Assembly: GCA_030760725.1 (NCBI GenBank) | Contig: JASWHV010000007.1 | Coordinates: 22,666,824 to 22,730,823 of the forward strand | Length of the DNA stretch: 64,000 bases | Reading direction: 5' to 3' | DNA from: Neostapfia colusana | Lineage: Eukaryota; Streptophyta; Magnoliopsida; Poales; Poaceae | Shown here: positions 11,790 to 23,182 of the stretch, piece after piece | How the letters are laid out: every line of letters starts with the position of its first letter | Position numbering within the stretch: the stretch's first letter is position 1 | Translations under genes and position numbers: made by a program | The notes under the pieces: generated by a model | The model's database searches: none | Told to the model about the DNA's origin: nothing | What the model saw: only the letters and a program-made list of their open reading frames with translations

Positions 11790-14149
11790 GCACAAGAGAC
11801 TTTACGACTGCGGGTTTATTTGGACGGTCCTCCTCTGAGGGTGGTGATGAGGGGGATGACGAGCGCGGCGATGAAGAAGAGACCGATGATCCAGCGCGAG
11901 ATAAGAGGTTGGCAAGACTGGCGGAGCTACGTGAGTCAAGAGAGGAGCCACCTGCTCGATGTCCCTTCAGGTACTATTTAGGATTAATTGATATATAAAC
12001 TAATCTTTCATATTGGTTTTATTGTCAACTGATTAACTAATTTTTTTATACAGGCTACAGGGGCACCTTTTATGTGCAGCAACTAAAAACCCTGATGAGC
12101 GGACGGTTATAAGGCCAAAGGGTACTAGGTGCTGGATCGAGCCTGGTTTGAGTGGCAAGGGGCGTCGACGAGTGGTTAACACGGAGTTGGGGAATGCCAT
12201 CCGGTATTGCTACCCCGGGATGGTCGTAGCGGGCGGTCAAAGAATTGCGGCACATAGTTGGGATCACTATGCGCTGAAAGAGTATGACAATTTGGGTACT
12301 TGTTAGGACAGAGTTTCGGAGATCTTTTGGGTAAGTTTGTTCTTATTTTCTCAATCATATTGCTTCTTGTTTTGACTAACACAATTGTTTGCTTCTATGC
12401 AGGGTTTGTTTCGTTTGGAGGAGGGTACAAGTTTACCATATGCAAGAGCAATTTATCATGAGTCAGCGAAAAGACGTGCAAAAGACTCCTTCTCTGATGC
12501 ACGGATCGAAGCTGTAACCGTGTACTACAAGACAAAGTTGTTTGAGCCCATGACAAACAAGGAAGCAACCAAAATGCATCTAACTAAGGAGGAGTACCTG
12601 GACAGCCATGTGGATTGGATTTGTGCGGATCCAGAAGCTTGGGAATGGTTATGTGAGTATTGGGCGTCGGAGGAGTTCAAACAAGTTTCAGATAGAAACA
12701 GAAAAAATCGGAAGAGCAAGCCTGGAAAACACTATTATGGTCTGGATGGACATGCTCGGAAAGAACAAAGAATGGTATGAATTCTTGCAATTATACTTAC
12801 ATTGTTTCAAATATTTGTATTGATTAAACTTTTGCATTTTGTTTTGTAGGAAGCTGAAACTGGTGTCCCTCCTTCGTTTTTCGATGTATACCTTAAGGGG
12901 CATAAAGGTCCAGGCCCGAATCGCCCGGAGCAGTTGTGTGACGAGGCAGCGACACAAAAACTGTTAAGTATGATCATTGATTTTTATATCTATCTATAAG
13001 TCAATTTAATTATCTTATATGTACGCAGGCAAAATATGTTGATTGTTTCAAAAAGAATCATGGAACTGATGCAGATTACACAAGAGCGCCGTTAGATGTG
13101 GATGCGGCGTATGAAGCCGGCGGAGGTCTACTGCATAGGAGGTATGTGTAAAGATATTGATGGTTTATATGTTAATGAATGTTAAGTCACCACACTTATA
13201 TTTTTTGTAGACATGGGTTGGGCGACGGGTACGTGGACCGTGATGCTTATAGTAGACGACGACGGAGCTCCACTACCAGTTCTAGTCGTTCCCAGCAGGC
13301 GATTGCGGAGAATAAGCAATTAAAAGAAGAAGTGAGACGCAACAGGGAATGCAACAACATCAAATGCAGATGCAACAACAGTTGCAATATCTCTATATGG
13401 CACAGGTAACATGTAATATTAACAATTAAGCAATTTATTCAATTCTAAAATACTTATGTTTAAGATCTCACAAATAAATTGATTGATGCAGTTTTTGTCT
13501 CATGGCAACTCCGGTTCTCAGTTCGCTATGTCATCCCAGTTCGACACGATGTCGCAGGTACACTTGTCAGTCTTCTTAAAACTAGAACTCTCTTTACCAT
13601 ATGTGTGTTAAACTAATTAACTAAATATTTTGACTTGATGCAGTTCCCCATGTCTCAGTTCGGTATGCCTTGTCCCACCCAGCCAGGACTTCAGATTGGC
13701 TCCTCATCACAGGTATAACAGGTCTTATTAGTTTGACTTATAATACAAAGTTATAACCATATATTCTATAATCATACATGTCACAGGGTTCTCAAAGTGG
13801 TCAGCCATATGTCCCACAATCTCAAGGATTCATGGCGATGTTGGCCGGAACTGGATTTCAACCTTATCCACTTGTTTTCCCACCGATGCCATTCGCTCCG
13901 GAGCAACCTCAACCATCAACAGCTCTAGTCGTAGCGGTATGACTTCTCAATCACTAGTTATCCTGAAAAATTGAAGACATTCATTTTCATATGAGTTTGT
14001 AACACATAAATCAATTATCACACAATTTAGAGTAATTGAGATGTTTGTTGCAGGGTTCCCGTCAAGGAACACCTAATGATTATGATGGTTTTCTCAATTT
14101 GAATGCCGGAGGTGCGAGTGGCGGAGGTTCAAACAACGACACGGATTGA
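11790..14149 (+). pseudogene. TNPA/Tnp1-like second CACTA gene (plant transposase, Transposase_24-like)
   Basis: This is a multi-exon gene in the CACTA element. An acidic/charged exon (to about 11970) is followed by an exon from about 12057 containing KGTRCWIEPG and NAIRYCYPGM, then exon 12403-12774 (ends GLDGHARKEQRM; splice gtatga). The next exon begins at 12850 (VPPSFFDVYLKGHKG), and further exons lie near 13030-13141, 13211-13405, 13493-13556, 13643-13711, 13788-13937 and 14054-14149. The stop is TGA 14147-14149. The last exons encode a Gln/Met/Ser-rich tail. One in-frame TAG at 12304-12306 interrupts the 12057 exon, and one splice junction near 12965 is uncertain. In known CACTA systems the product binds subterminal repeats and assists TNP2. 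Confidence 0.65.
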
Positions 14150-14827
14150 TCCAATGTCGTTTGCATTGTGCATTTGTGTTCACAACTTAATGTTTGTTAT
14201 GAACTATATGCTCTGTTGCTTTTGTTGAATGTGCTTCTATTACTGTTGGGATGTTGAATGTGAAGTTTGCTGTGTTTTCAATGTGAAATTTGTTGTTTCC
14301 TGTATAAAATGTGTTGTTTACTGTATAAAATGTGGAGGCTGCTGTTCTGTATAAACGGAGACTCCCCAACTAGGGAGGGAGCGCGAGCAGCATCGTTAAA
14401 AAAATACAACTATGTGCGTTGGTGTAAACAACAACCGACGGCTAAAAAGGTAGAACCGATAGGTTCGGCCCTGAAGCCGTCGGTCGTAATGGTCGTAAAG
14501 CCGTCGGTTCCCTCCTGAAACCGACGGTCATAAGAGTTGTGATCGTTGGGTTCCGTGGGACCTGATGACTCTATTCAGGTAAATGCGACGGGGTGGCAGC
14601 CGATGGTCATAATTATGAAAATGGAGTACGAGCGACAGTGCGGTCGGAACGACGGTTTTAACATTTAGAGCCATCGGGCCCAACGGCTCTAGTTGGTATA
14701 TACGTCGAATAAAGACCGTCGGGTAAGACCGTCGGTTCCCCGACGTTTTTAAATTATATGCGTCGGCTACTGTGGGCAACCGACAACCATATGGCCGACG
14801 GCCTATTAAACGATTCCTGTAGTGTCT

Positions 14828-15555
14828 CTAGGATCCATGGATGCTCTAGGGCCAAGAAACACTGAGTTTTGAAGGGTAGAGAGGTCGGGCGACGGCACCG
14901 AAGCTTCCCCGGAGCCGCCACACGTCGCACGACCATTTTCGAACCTCTAGCGCCCCCACCGACACCACAAACTGGTCTCCCGACCCCGAAAACCCCCGGG
15001 CAGCGAGTCTCCAGCCGAGAGACGGCCGGGAACGCGCGGCCGGCGAGGCGCCACCTCGGTCCGGCGAGGAGGGGCGCGCGCGTGGGAAGAGAAATCCGGA
15101 GGTTGAAGAAGGGTGGGCTGGCCCACCTGTCAGCAAGTGTATTTTAAAATCGGGATCAGCTGTGGCTCTCAGATCGGCTGTAGCTGCGCGCGAGGAACCC
15201 AGTAGACCCATGTGTCCTCGAATGCTATTGGCTGCAGTTTAAACCGTGGGCCCAGCTCGAGTTTTCAATAGAAAATCAATTCCAGATTTAGCTCCAACTT
15301 TAGAAGTTCATATTTTGGTGTAGGAAACTCCAAATTGGGTGATTAAAGTTAGGTTAGATTCAGTTTGCAAAGATCTATCCAAATATGAACCCCCAATTGT
15401 ATGAAAGTCAATAATAAATTCTGGGTAATTCTTTTAATATTTTCTCTAAAAGAAATTTTGAGGGAGTTTGGTTCATCCAAAAATTCCCAAAATTTACCAG
15501 AATATTCTTTAGGATATTATTGAACTCTTAAAAAAATTTCAGCTCATTTGGAGTT
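14828..15555 (+). repeat. M segment, part right of the CACTA insertion
   Basis: This is inverted relative to about 17650-18400. The clearest anchor is TAGGATATTATTGAACTC (15511) against the same words inverted at about 17693. A GTGGGCTGGCCCACCTGTCAG-like motif lies near 15112. It ends in GTTGATTTGAGTAGG, the inverted form of the M left end. No gene is seen. Confidence 0.65.
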
Positions 15556-17640
15556 GATTTGAGTAGGAATTTGCTGAGTGCAATCTGCTGTACTCTAAAT
15601 TGTTCTATGAGCTCTGATTGGGCATGAAAATGCACATTATTTCAGAATTAATTCTTTTTACCATAACTGCTTAAGGAATTATTCTGGAGGAACTAATCAA
15701 GTACAAATCCTGAATTTTGGATAAAAACACTTTCATGTGACCAGGAACTCACATGCAAAGTTTCAGCTCAGTTGGAGCCTTAGATCTTCCTGTCTTTGTT
15801 CTCCATGCTTATGTATGTGAGAAAAGCATAGGGAATTATAGTGGGAATTATGGAAGACACAATTTCCATCCAGTTTAGCTGCAATTTGGTAAGCTAAGTC
15901 CCTGCGTAGTATAGGACTTCCTTAAAAGAATTTGAAGTAATTGGAGATCAGAATCTTCATTTATTTCCAAATAATTTTAGCTCATCTCTTATGTCCATTA
16001 GGAACTAAGCTATGTTTATAACTAAACTCCTTAGGCAAATTTAGTTAAACCTTTATTTTTCATTGCACAATAGAGGCAAAAAAGCTATTCTTAGCATTTC
16101 CACACAACCTTTGTTCTTAAGAAGTTCAAGTCTTTAATTCTTTAAATTGCATTATAAAAACTTATGCATATACATGTCGATAGTGCTTGCGACGAAGGAC
16201 ATGGACGGAGTCATCCCGTGAGGTGTGGATCAGTTGATCAAGCTCAGAGGATCAAGGGATAGAAGATCACTAACTGATTATATATATTACTTCCTTGCAA
16301 AACAGGCAAGCTCCGGTTTGCATTTAACAGCTTTTAAGTTTTTACTTTGTATTCACTTGTTGGTTAGGATATGAAATGTACATTAAGTCTAGATGTTTGA
16401 TACTCCTCTTACATAACCGGAAAACCTATGGAGTATTTAGGGTAGATGTCCTTCCACCGTGTAGAAACTGTCATGTTTAAGTAGGACTCGGTAGAAGTCG
16501 AGTGGTTGGACGCTACTCATGAGTATAGGCAATTGGGAGCACAGGGGATTGGTTCAGTAAGTTGTTATCAAGTTGAAATGAGACCGGGCAGGGCGTAGGA
16601 GCAAAAAAACATGGGGGCCTGAGTGCGTTAGACCTGTCCGTGTTGATTGAGGATCGACCCGTGTGCGGCCCCGCTAAACAAGTTTGAATATACCGAAGGC
16701 ATATCGAATATATGGAGTTCGATAAACTGATGTAACCTATACCTTCGAGCGTCGAGGTATAACGCACCGATTTATAGGTGTAGATTGAGGGCAGCAAGGT
16801 GGAAATCCGCTAACAAGCAAAGAGAGATGCTCCGTGTGGGAACCTCCTGCTCGTTTTGGTGCGACCGGTTCGACGTTTGGGCTGTTTGGTGAAAGGTTGT
16901 CCCGTACGACATCGGTTGAGCGTGCTGTGTGCAGCTCCGAGTATGGGCGTACGTGACGTGCTATTCGGGTATCCCTGCAGGTGTATATCGAGTCGATTCG
17001 CCGTCTCTCGCGGTTATGAGTACCGCTTGTTCACTGTGTTATGACGTAGAGGTAACTTGCACTGAGATAAGAATTAATCACCATTGTTTTGAAGAGTATA
17101 CTAGTATTGTAATGTTATCTTCTATGAATAGGTTAGTGCAAATTCGATTCAGTTCCACCGTGAGCAAGTTACATTGGGAGAAAGCGTATCTTGTTTGATT
17201 GTTGACTCCCGATGTGAGGTACCCAAGGTTATGTTTAATTTGCCGCTAATAAATACCTGAAATTAAGGATCCATATTTAGACGAGTTTATATGCAAATTA
17301 CTATCCTATGTTATGTCTTTACCATCATGTAGAGTTTCATGATTAGGTTCGACGGTTAAGTCTTGCTGAGCTTTATGAGCACGGGTACTATACTAGTTGT
17401 TTTGCAGGTAATAACATTACGCTTTTGAGTACGGTTGTCTGATGAGACTCAGAAACTCTCCGAGTGGTATGAGACGTGAGTTGTATTAGTCTTCCTCTGT
17501 AGTCTATTTTGAGAAGTATTTGTGAAATTAACACTTTGTAAGCTTCCGCTTGAGTTATGTAATATGATGCTTTATTATGTGTGCTGTTGGGTGCCACATC
17601 GCACGACACCACCCAATGCGATTCCCGGGCAAGCAGACGG
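15556..17640 (-). repeat. Arm, right copy (inverted, ~2.1 kb)
   Basis: This is the reverse complement of the left arm; its length matches within a few tens of bases. On the + strand it contains GGCAAGCTCCGGTTTGC (16302), TTCGAGCGTCGAGGT (16744) and CTGTTGGGTGCCACATCGCA (17583). The similarity stops at CGATTCCCGG (about 17632). No gene is seen. Confidence 0.7.
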
Positions 17641-17644
17641 CGCC

Positions 17645-19758
17645 GTGGAGGATCGGGCCATCACATCCAAATGATCTGAAATTTTAATAGGAGTTCAATA
17701 ATATCCTAAAGAATATTCTGGCAAAATTTGGAAAATTTTGGATGAACCAAACTCCATGAATAATTATTTTACTGAAAAATTCAAAGAATTATCTAGAACT
17801 TATTATTGACTTTCATAATACTAATTTGGTTGTAAATTTGGATAGATCTTTCCAAGCTGAATCTAACCTAATTTGAATCACCCAATTTAAAGTTTCCTAG
17901 CAAAAGTTATGAGCTACTAAAGTTTGATTGAGATATGTGAATTCAAATAATTCAGAATGTTCAAAAGTATAGCGGGTCCACTGATAGACGTGGCACCACC
18001 AGAGAGCAAGACACAGGGGTCACAGGATTAAACTCACATAGCCACAAACTGATCCGCAGCCACAGAGCATCCGGCTCAACAGAAACAGAGGCTGACACGT
18101 CAGGACCGCGACCTCTTCTTCTTCCTCGCGCCCCGCGCTCGCCCGCCGCCCACCTCGCCGGGAGAGGGTTCCCATGCTCCAAACTCCACAAATCTCGCCG
18201 CCTCTACCTAATTTCACACGGGGAATATGTTGCCGGCCTTCGTGCAGAACGACGATGGCCAGAGAACCTCGTGCGACGAGCAGTGGCTACGGAAGCACTT
18301 CGGCGACATCGGCCGCCTCTTCTAGACCCCGAAACTCGATGAACTTTGGTACTACAGCATCAGTAGAGCACGTAGGAGCTTGACATGGATGCAAAATGGA
18401 TTGGGAAAGGCTCTAAGTATGTTGTCACCGTGCGCCCTACAGTGTACCGACAGTCCGCCGTTGGAAAAACTTGAAATGGTGCTTCTACACCCGATCTTAG
18501 GCTAGGATTTCAAGTGTGGAGGTGTGCTAGCCAGTCTAGAGTATATGTGTGCGATTTCAAGAACCAGAAACAATGATGGAGCGAGAATTCGATGATTCCT
18601 TACCAAAAGGTCAGTTTGCACCAGCCGGAGGAAAAACTCGAAATTCCCACTCGATGATCAACGGCTCGGGCTACGGTTTGGAGAGGAGCAGCTTGAGTGT
18701 CTAACGCTCCTTTGGGGTTGTTTGCTTGGGCGTGTGAAAGACTCCGGGTAGAGCTGTCCACGGGAGCCCCGAGCGGTGGTGGAGATCGATCGCCGCGAAA
18801 ACTAGTCACTCTCGGGTTGCGCACGCCAGAGCTTGAGTAAATTCACGCCGAGGAGGAAGAGGATGAACACTCGGTGCCGTTTTGCTGCTCGGGGAGGCTT
18901 TGTACGCCTACAACTGCCGGCTCACGATCGACCGAAGGGTGGCGATGGTGGTGCAACTCCGTTCAGTGCGAGGGCGAGGCAAGGTGTCGGGGTTTCGGTT
19001 TGTGGACGAAATGAGCATGCCGTGAGGTGATAAGGGCGCTGATCTGCTCTCCAGCGCTGCTTAAGAAGCTAGGAGGTGTCCCCTCGGTGCATCTCGGTGG
19101 CGCTCGGTGAGCACTCGGGTTGTTCGAGTGAAACAGAGGAACCGACTGTTGTATTGATCTTTAGAGTACTGTGGCTGACTAGTGGGTCCCACAATTCAAC
19201 TCCTTCTCATCCTCTAAAATATCTCAAATTTGGCAGGTGATACAATTCAAATATGCGAGCTCAAATCTGACATTCATTTGGACAATTGACCAAGTTTACT
19301 ACAAATTCAAATTTACATTTAGATTCCTATGCACTTCAATGCCCTCTTTGAAATACTTACTAAAGTACCTCCAATTATTTTCAAACTTTGCCATCCTACT
19401 AATTTGGACCTGAAGAATTCAAATATCAATTCAAACTTTTAATTTGGCTGCTGCAAATGGGATGTTTGCAACCACAGTTTGCATCCTCTTTCTGTGATAA
19501 TCACATTTGAATTTGAGTGAACAAAGTGAGTTCAAAATCTGAATTTACAACTCCCTCTTGCACATGAGAACTTTACACATGGTGTTTAATTCAACCATGG
19601 CTTAAAACATTACAAATGAACGTTGGAGCTCGATTGGTTGGACACTCATGTGCATCATCACGTGTAGAAAGTTTTTGTACGTCCCAATTTCATGAACTCC
19701 AAACAAATGGCATTCAACCTTCAGTTTATTTTGTTTACATATTTTAGACTTTTACACT
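17645..19758 (-). repeat. M segment, second copy (inverted)
   Basis: The 17650-18400 part is inverted relative to 14828-15555, and the 18410-19758 part is inverted relative to 7206-8827. It is a full second M without the CACTA element. This confirms that the CACTA element inserted into one copy after the duplication. Short open frames (for example 18833-19030) resemble frames in the other copy but look non-coding. Confidence 0.65.
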
Positions 19759-19760
19759 TT

Positions 19761-19793
19761 GGGTCCCTACGCTGCTAAGGACCCGAGGAGACA
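19761..19793 (+). repeat. 33-bp direct repeat, right copy, flanking the 14.7-kb block
   Basis: This is the partner of 5023-5055 with one mismatch. TatA sequence resumes directly after it. Confidence 0.75.
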
Positions 19794-19796
19794 CAA

Positions 19797-20689
19797 CTAC
19801 AACACAAGAAATAAAAATTTCCATAGCAAGTTTTTGTTCAAGACAAGACACAAGGAGATAACAAGGCGCTGGTGGATACACAAGGCAAGCTGGAGCCCTA
19901 GGAGCCTACTGGCGCAGGAACCATGTAGCCACGAGTTTGGCGGTGTCCCCCACGTTGGACCTAGCCGCCTCCACTGCCTCTGCGATGGGACCTTGCACCA
20001 CCGGCTCCGAGGAGACATTGGGGTCCCAGCTTTGGAAGCATGTGAGCATGTGCTCCGCCACTTGCTCTTCCAAGGCCTTGCCCTCAGCCTCTTGCTCTTC
20101 CCCGATGACGGCCTCCAGCACCAGCAGCCTGGCTCCGGACGAGTTCAGCGTAGGGAGCATTTGGCTCACCTCCTGTACGGAACCCACCGAGCGCAAGGGG
20201 CTGAAGCCGAAGGGCTCCAACGCCGTCTCAGCGTGGCCTACAAAGTCCGAGACTTTCTACGCCTCGACCATGTGGGAAGCCCGAAGCTCCTCCACCGTTT
20301 TGCAGGTGGAGGCCAGCTTCCGAACCAGGTCCTTGTCCGCCAGCTCCTTCTCCCTGGCAGCCAGCTCCGTAGCTCGGTGCTTCAACGAGGCCTCCTGCAG
20401 CTGCTTCCCTAGGCGCTCCCGCTCCTCCTCCTGGGTGGCTTCATGGAAGTCGAGGTCCTTCTCCCTCTCCTGCACCTCCCGCTCCCACCGGAGAGCAGCA
20501 GCCTTGCAGCGAGTGAAGCCCTCATGCGCCTTCAAGAGAGCTTTGACACGAGCATCGGCTTTGGCGTGCAGTCTTTTGGCTTTGGCCAGAAGCTCCCGGA
20601 CATTCTGTCAAGTCCCCCGACCGCGGCCCGCTCCTGATCGATCGCCTCCTGCATGACCTCCAACCACTCCATGAGCACATCGCCACGAC
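19797..20689 (-). pseudogene. TatA antisense ORF remnant (coiled-coil part)
   Basis: Reading on the minus strand, 20535-20257 encodes a charged coiled coil (EREVQEREKDLDFHEAT, EERERLGKQL, AAREKELADKD). 20220-19906 encodes the C-terminal part (MEPFGFSPLRS, LNSSGARLLVLEAV). The same C-terminal sequence occurs in TatB (41479-41715), so this is a shared element gene transcribed opposite to gag-pol. Grass Tat elements are known to carry antisense ORFs in the long 3' region. The N-terminal domain seen in TatB is missing here, and a hAT element interrupts the upstream end. Frames change at about 20240 and 20540. Confidence 0.7.
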
Positions 20690-21253
20690 TAGGGATGGCA
20701 ACGGGTAAAATATCCGTGGATATTGCCCTCATTTACACATACCCGCTGGATAAAATCTGTACCCGTACCCGTTACGTGCAGCGGGTAAAAAACGTTACCT
20801 GTATCCATTACCCGCGGATATTTTTTACCTGCGGGTAAATCCGTTACCCGAAATCCTTTAACAAAATAGTAAGATTTCTGCAACACTTCAAGTCTTCAAC
20901 ACATAACCTTGCTTGATCTAATTAACTAGTGTTCATGATCAAATAGTGACAAAAAATACATAATCTTGCTAGATCTAAATATCAAAAATTAATGCCTACA
21001 AAAATAGTTTTTTCTATGATTATGAAAATTTAGTTTATTATTAAACCACATGTTACATGAAACCCAGATGTTAATATTCAGGTATGGGAAAGCGGGTATG
21101 GATATGACATTTTCTTACCCGACAAAAAATATTCATTGGGTTTTATCCGTTACCCGAACCCGTACCCACGGGTACAAATTCCTACCCAAACCCGTACCCA
21201 TCGGGTTGGATATTCGCAGGTATGCGGGTAATGGATATCCATTGCCATCTCTA
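20690..21253. mobile_element. Non-autonomous hAT-type element (564 bp)
   Basis: The termini are TAGGGATGGCAACGGGTAAA and the inverted TAGAGATGGCAATGGATATC. The flanks are gccacgac (20682-20689) and gccgcgac (21254-21261), an 8-bp target duplication with one mismatch, as expected for hAT. The subterminal parts hold many GGGTAA/TTACCC motifs, and the centre is AT-rich. There is no transposase. It is inserted in the TatA antisense ORF. Confidence 0.9.
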
Positions 21254-21479
21254 GCCGCGACCCTCCAATCAAGCACGGCTACGCGTCCACTGCGCCAGGA
21301 GCGTGCTACCGCTTCAACTACCAAGCTACAAGTTCAAAGCAGCCACACGGGAAGGAAAGACGGAGGCCCCACTCACGGGACCGTCGCCTCCCCCGAGGTG
21401 GGTCTGGGGGCCACTGTCGGTACCCTGCAGACCGGGTACCTCCGCGTACAGACATGAAGTGGCTCCAGACCCCGCCTCC

Positions 21480-22020
21480 TTGCTGGGGCGAGCTCTGGCG
21501 CTGCCATGTGCCCACCAGCTCTGGGCCTGGCCTCCCCGCTGAGGAAGGCTCCAGAGCTGCCACGTGTTCTCCGGCCTCGGACCACGCCTCCCCACTGAGG
21601 CAAGGTCCAGCACTGCCACATGTCCCCTGGCTCAGGACCTGACCTCCCCGCTGAGGAGCGCTCCAGAGCTGTGACATGTCCTTCGGCCCCGGACCTGGCC
21701 TGCCCGCTAAGGCGACGTCCGGTGGTGCCATGTGTCGCTTGGCTCCGGGCCAGGCCTCCCCGCCGAGGAGGGCTCCGGAGCTGCCTCATGTCCTTCGGCT
21801 CTGGACCTGGCCTCACCGCCGAGGCGAGGTCCGATGCTACCACGTGTCCCTTGGCTCCGGGTCAGGCCTCCCCGCTGAGGAGGACTCCGGAGCTGCCACG
21901 TGTCCTCCGGCTCCAAACCTGGCTTCCCCACTGAGGCGAGGTCCGGTGCCGCCACGTGTCCTCCGGCTTTAAGCCCGACCTCCCTGCTGAGGCGGGCTCT
22001 GGAGCCGCCACATGTCCCAC
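21480..22020 (+). repeat. ~56-bp minisatellite in TatA 3' LTR
   Basis: This is the same unit as at 1-480, with about nine copies. Many CACGTG cores are altered (CATGTG, CACATG); intact ones remain near 21558, 21840, 21897 and 21954. The long open frames on both strands here reflect a repeat length compatible with reading frames and are not genes. Confidence 0.9.
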
Positions 22021-22418
22021 AACCCGACATGGGTCGTGGTCCTCTAGAGTCAAGGAAGATGTGCACAGTCCAGTCACGCATTCAAGACTCACGCGTTCCC
22101 CATAAGCATGGCGTGCAACACATGCCTACACCCACTACTGGTAGTCATTACAGCGACAAGACAGGACGGTGTGGCGTGACAACAGCAGTAACGACACGAC
22201 TGATCGAGTAGGCTGCGGCGACAAGACGGAGCCTTCTCTCGCCATCATCAACCGCTACTCGGTCTGAGACGCTCGGCGTGTTAGGAGACACACTTTAACT
22301 CTATCGATAGTGGATACTACAAGTAGCCATTAACACCCTAGATCGTGTACAGGGTACGGGCCACCGCGGGGCCACCTGTCGGGCCCTAGGTCTCAGTGTA
22401 ACCGCCTGGCCTTGAGAC

Positions 22419-22426
22419 ATAAAAGG
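22419..22426 (+). promoter_or_regulatory. TATA-like box of TatA LTR
   Basis: ATAAAAGG lies in the conserved LTR segment. The equivalent in the 44951 LTR is TATAAAAG, and in the 5' LTR it is degraded to ATAACAGG. Confidence 0.55.
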
Positions 22427-22966
22427 ACCGCGCAACCTCCTAGAGATCGGATTCCGATTCCAACTCTTAGACTCTCACATGCGCAAGCATAAGCAATACA
22501 ACTCACACTCCCGTGGATGTAGGGTTTTACGCTCCAACGGCCCGAACCACGTAAATCCCGGTGTTCATCCTGTGTTCTTCAAGCTCGATCAATCTAGAGA
22601 CTAAGCCCCTCCAAATAACGAACCTCCACGGACTGCTCCAGTAGCGGTACCGGGGGAAGTGTCGTAGAGAACACCTCGAAATTGAGAGAATTGGAATCCA
22701 ACGGTTTAGAATTTAAACTGCTCACGTGTCACGCGTCTAGACTGGTATGCACACATCTCTTGGTGCATACCGAATGCAGATAATTTGGTTTCAATAATAA
22801 CCTCTATCCCGACCACCGTTTGACTCAAAAAATGTCCACCAAACAATAAGGCTTATTGGACGTGCATGTGCACGGGACGGATTTTTTTGTGTTCAGCCCG
22901 TTATCGGCCCGAAACATTAGGCCTGATACCTGCCATGGCTAGGCTGGAGTTGTTATAGCCCAAAAG

Positions 22967-23182
22967 AATTGTGATTTTTTTGAAAATAGGATATTTTAAT
23001 TTCTAATTTAGAAAATAGGTACCAATTAATTTTTTTAAAAAAATAGAGTATCGATTAAAAGAATTACAAAAATGGCCCAGAGGTTAGAGCTACCTATTTT
23101 TGCAATTGTTTGGATTGGTTCCCCATTTTGTAAATTAGAAATTAAAATATTCTATTTAAAAAAATCAAAGAGTTGTTCTCAG
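22967..23182. mobile_element. MITE-like stem-loop
   Basis: The two ends are inverted copies over 60-70 bases. ATATTTTAATTTCTAATTTA occurs near 22991, and its inverted form lies near 23127-23150. The similarity extends outward into an ATTGTGATTTTTTT / TTTGATTTTTTT stretch and inward to ACCAAT. No clear target duplication was identified, so the superfamily is not assigned. Confidence 0.6.

Larger units (their letters stand above)
8828..14824 (+). mobile_element. CACTA (En/Spm-like) DNA transposon, complete ends
   Basis: The left end begins CACTACAAGAAACGG and the right end finishes CGATTCCTGTAGTG. The terminal inverted repeats match over about 30 bases, continuing into ...TAATAGGCCGTCGG, with a few mismatches. 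A 3-bp target duplication, tct, flanks both ends (8825-8827 and 14825-14827), as is standard for CACTA elements. Both subterminal regions (8840-9060 and 14430-14800) are dense in CCGACGG/CCGTCGG copies, the usual transposase-binding repeats. Inside are a broken TNP2-type transposase and a TNPA/Tnp1-type second gene. It is inserted in the M segment of the block, so it is younger than M. Length is 5997 bases. Confidence 0.95.
5056..19760. mobile_element. Compound palindromic block: arm - M - inverted arm - inverted M (with CACTA inside M)
   Basis: Sequence from about 5110 to 7205 (arm) reappears inverted at about 15556-17640. Sequence from 7206 to 15555, minus the CACTA element (M), reappears inverted at about 17645-19758. 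The copies are diverged but align over long stretches. No protein gene of its own is seen. Content such as AT-rich runs, a GTGGGTCCACC/CCTGTCAG stretch and a CAAGCTCCGGTTTGC motif resembles the long LTRs of grass chromoviruses. The unit could therefore derive from LTRs in inverted orientation, or from a long-TIR foldback element. Identity is unresolved. Confidence 0.65.
1..22673 (+). mobile_element. TatA: degraded Ty3/Gypsy (Tat-type) LTR retrotransposon, interrupted
   Basis: The order is LTR (1-1122, left end outside the window), primer-binding region (TGGCGCACC from 1132), gag remnant, RNase H remnant, integrase remnant, long 3' non-coding region, antisense ORF remnant and 3' LTR (21415-22673). 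The gag piece ending in a PPKFRPHLPEKYDG-like stretch, and an RNase H of the WTLYIDGS...GAG type just before integrase, are typical of the Tat lineage, whose members carry a second RNase H. Protease, RT and the first RNase H are missing between about 1935 and 1937, an internal deletion. Two later insertions split it: the 14.7-kb block at about 5.06-19.76 kb and a hAT element at 20690-21253. Every coding piece has frameshifts or stops. Confidence 0.85.
21415..22673 (+). repeat. TatA 3' LTR
   Basis: It starts TGTCGGTACCCTGCAGACCG (the same start as the LTR at 44951) and ends ...GAGAACA. Length is 1259 bases. It contains a ~56-bp minisatellite (21480-22020), and then a promoter segment collinear with 520-1122 of the 5' LTR. 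The terminal TG...CA is present. Confidence 0.85.

Noticed and set aside
21318..22211. Long overlapping open frames on both strands (up to ~150 codons)
   Set aside because: They lie in the 56-bp minisatellite of the TatA 3' LTR, are repetitive Pro/Arg/Ser-rich translations and occur on both strands at once. The same applies to 1-518 and 45056-45705.
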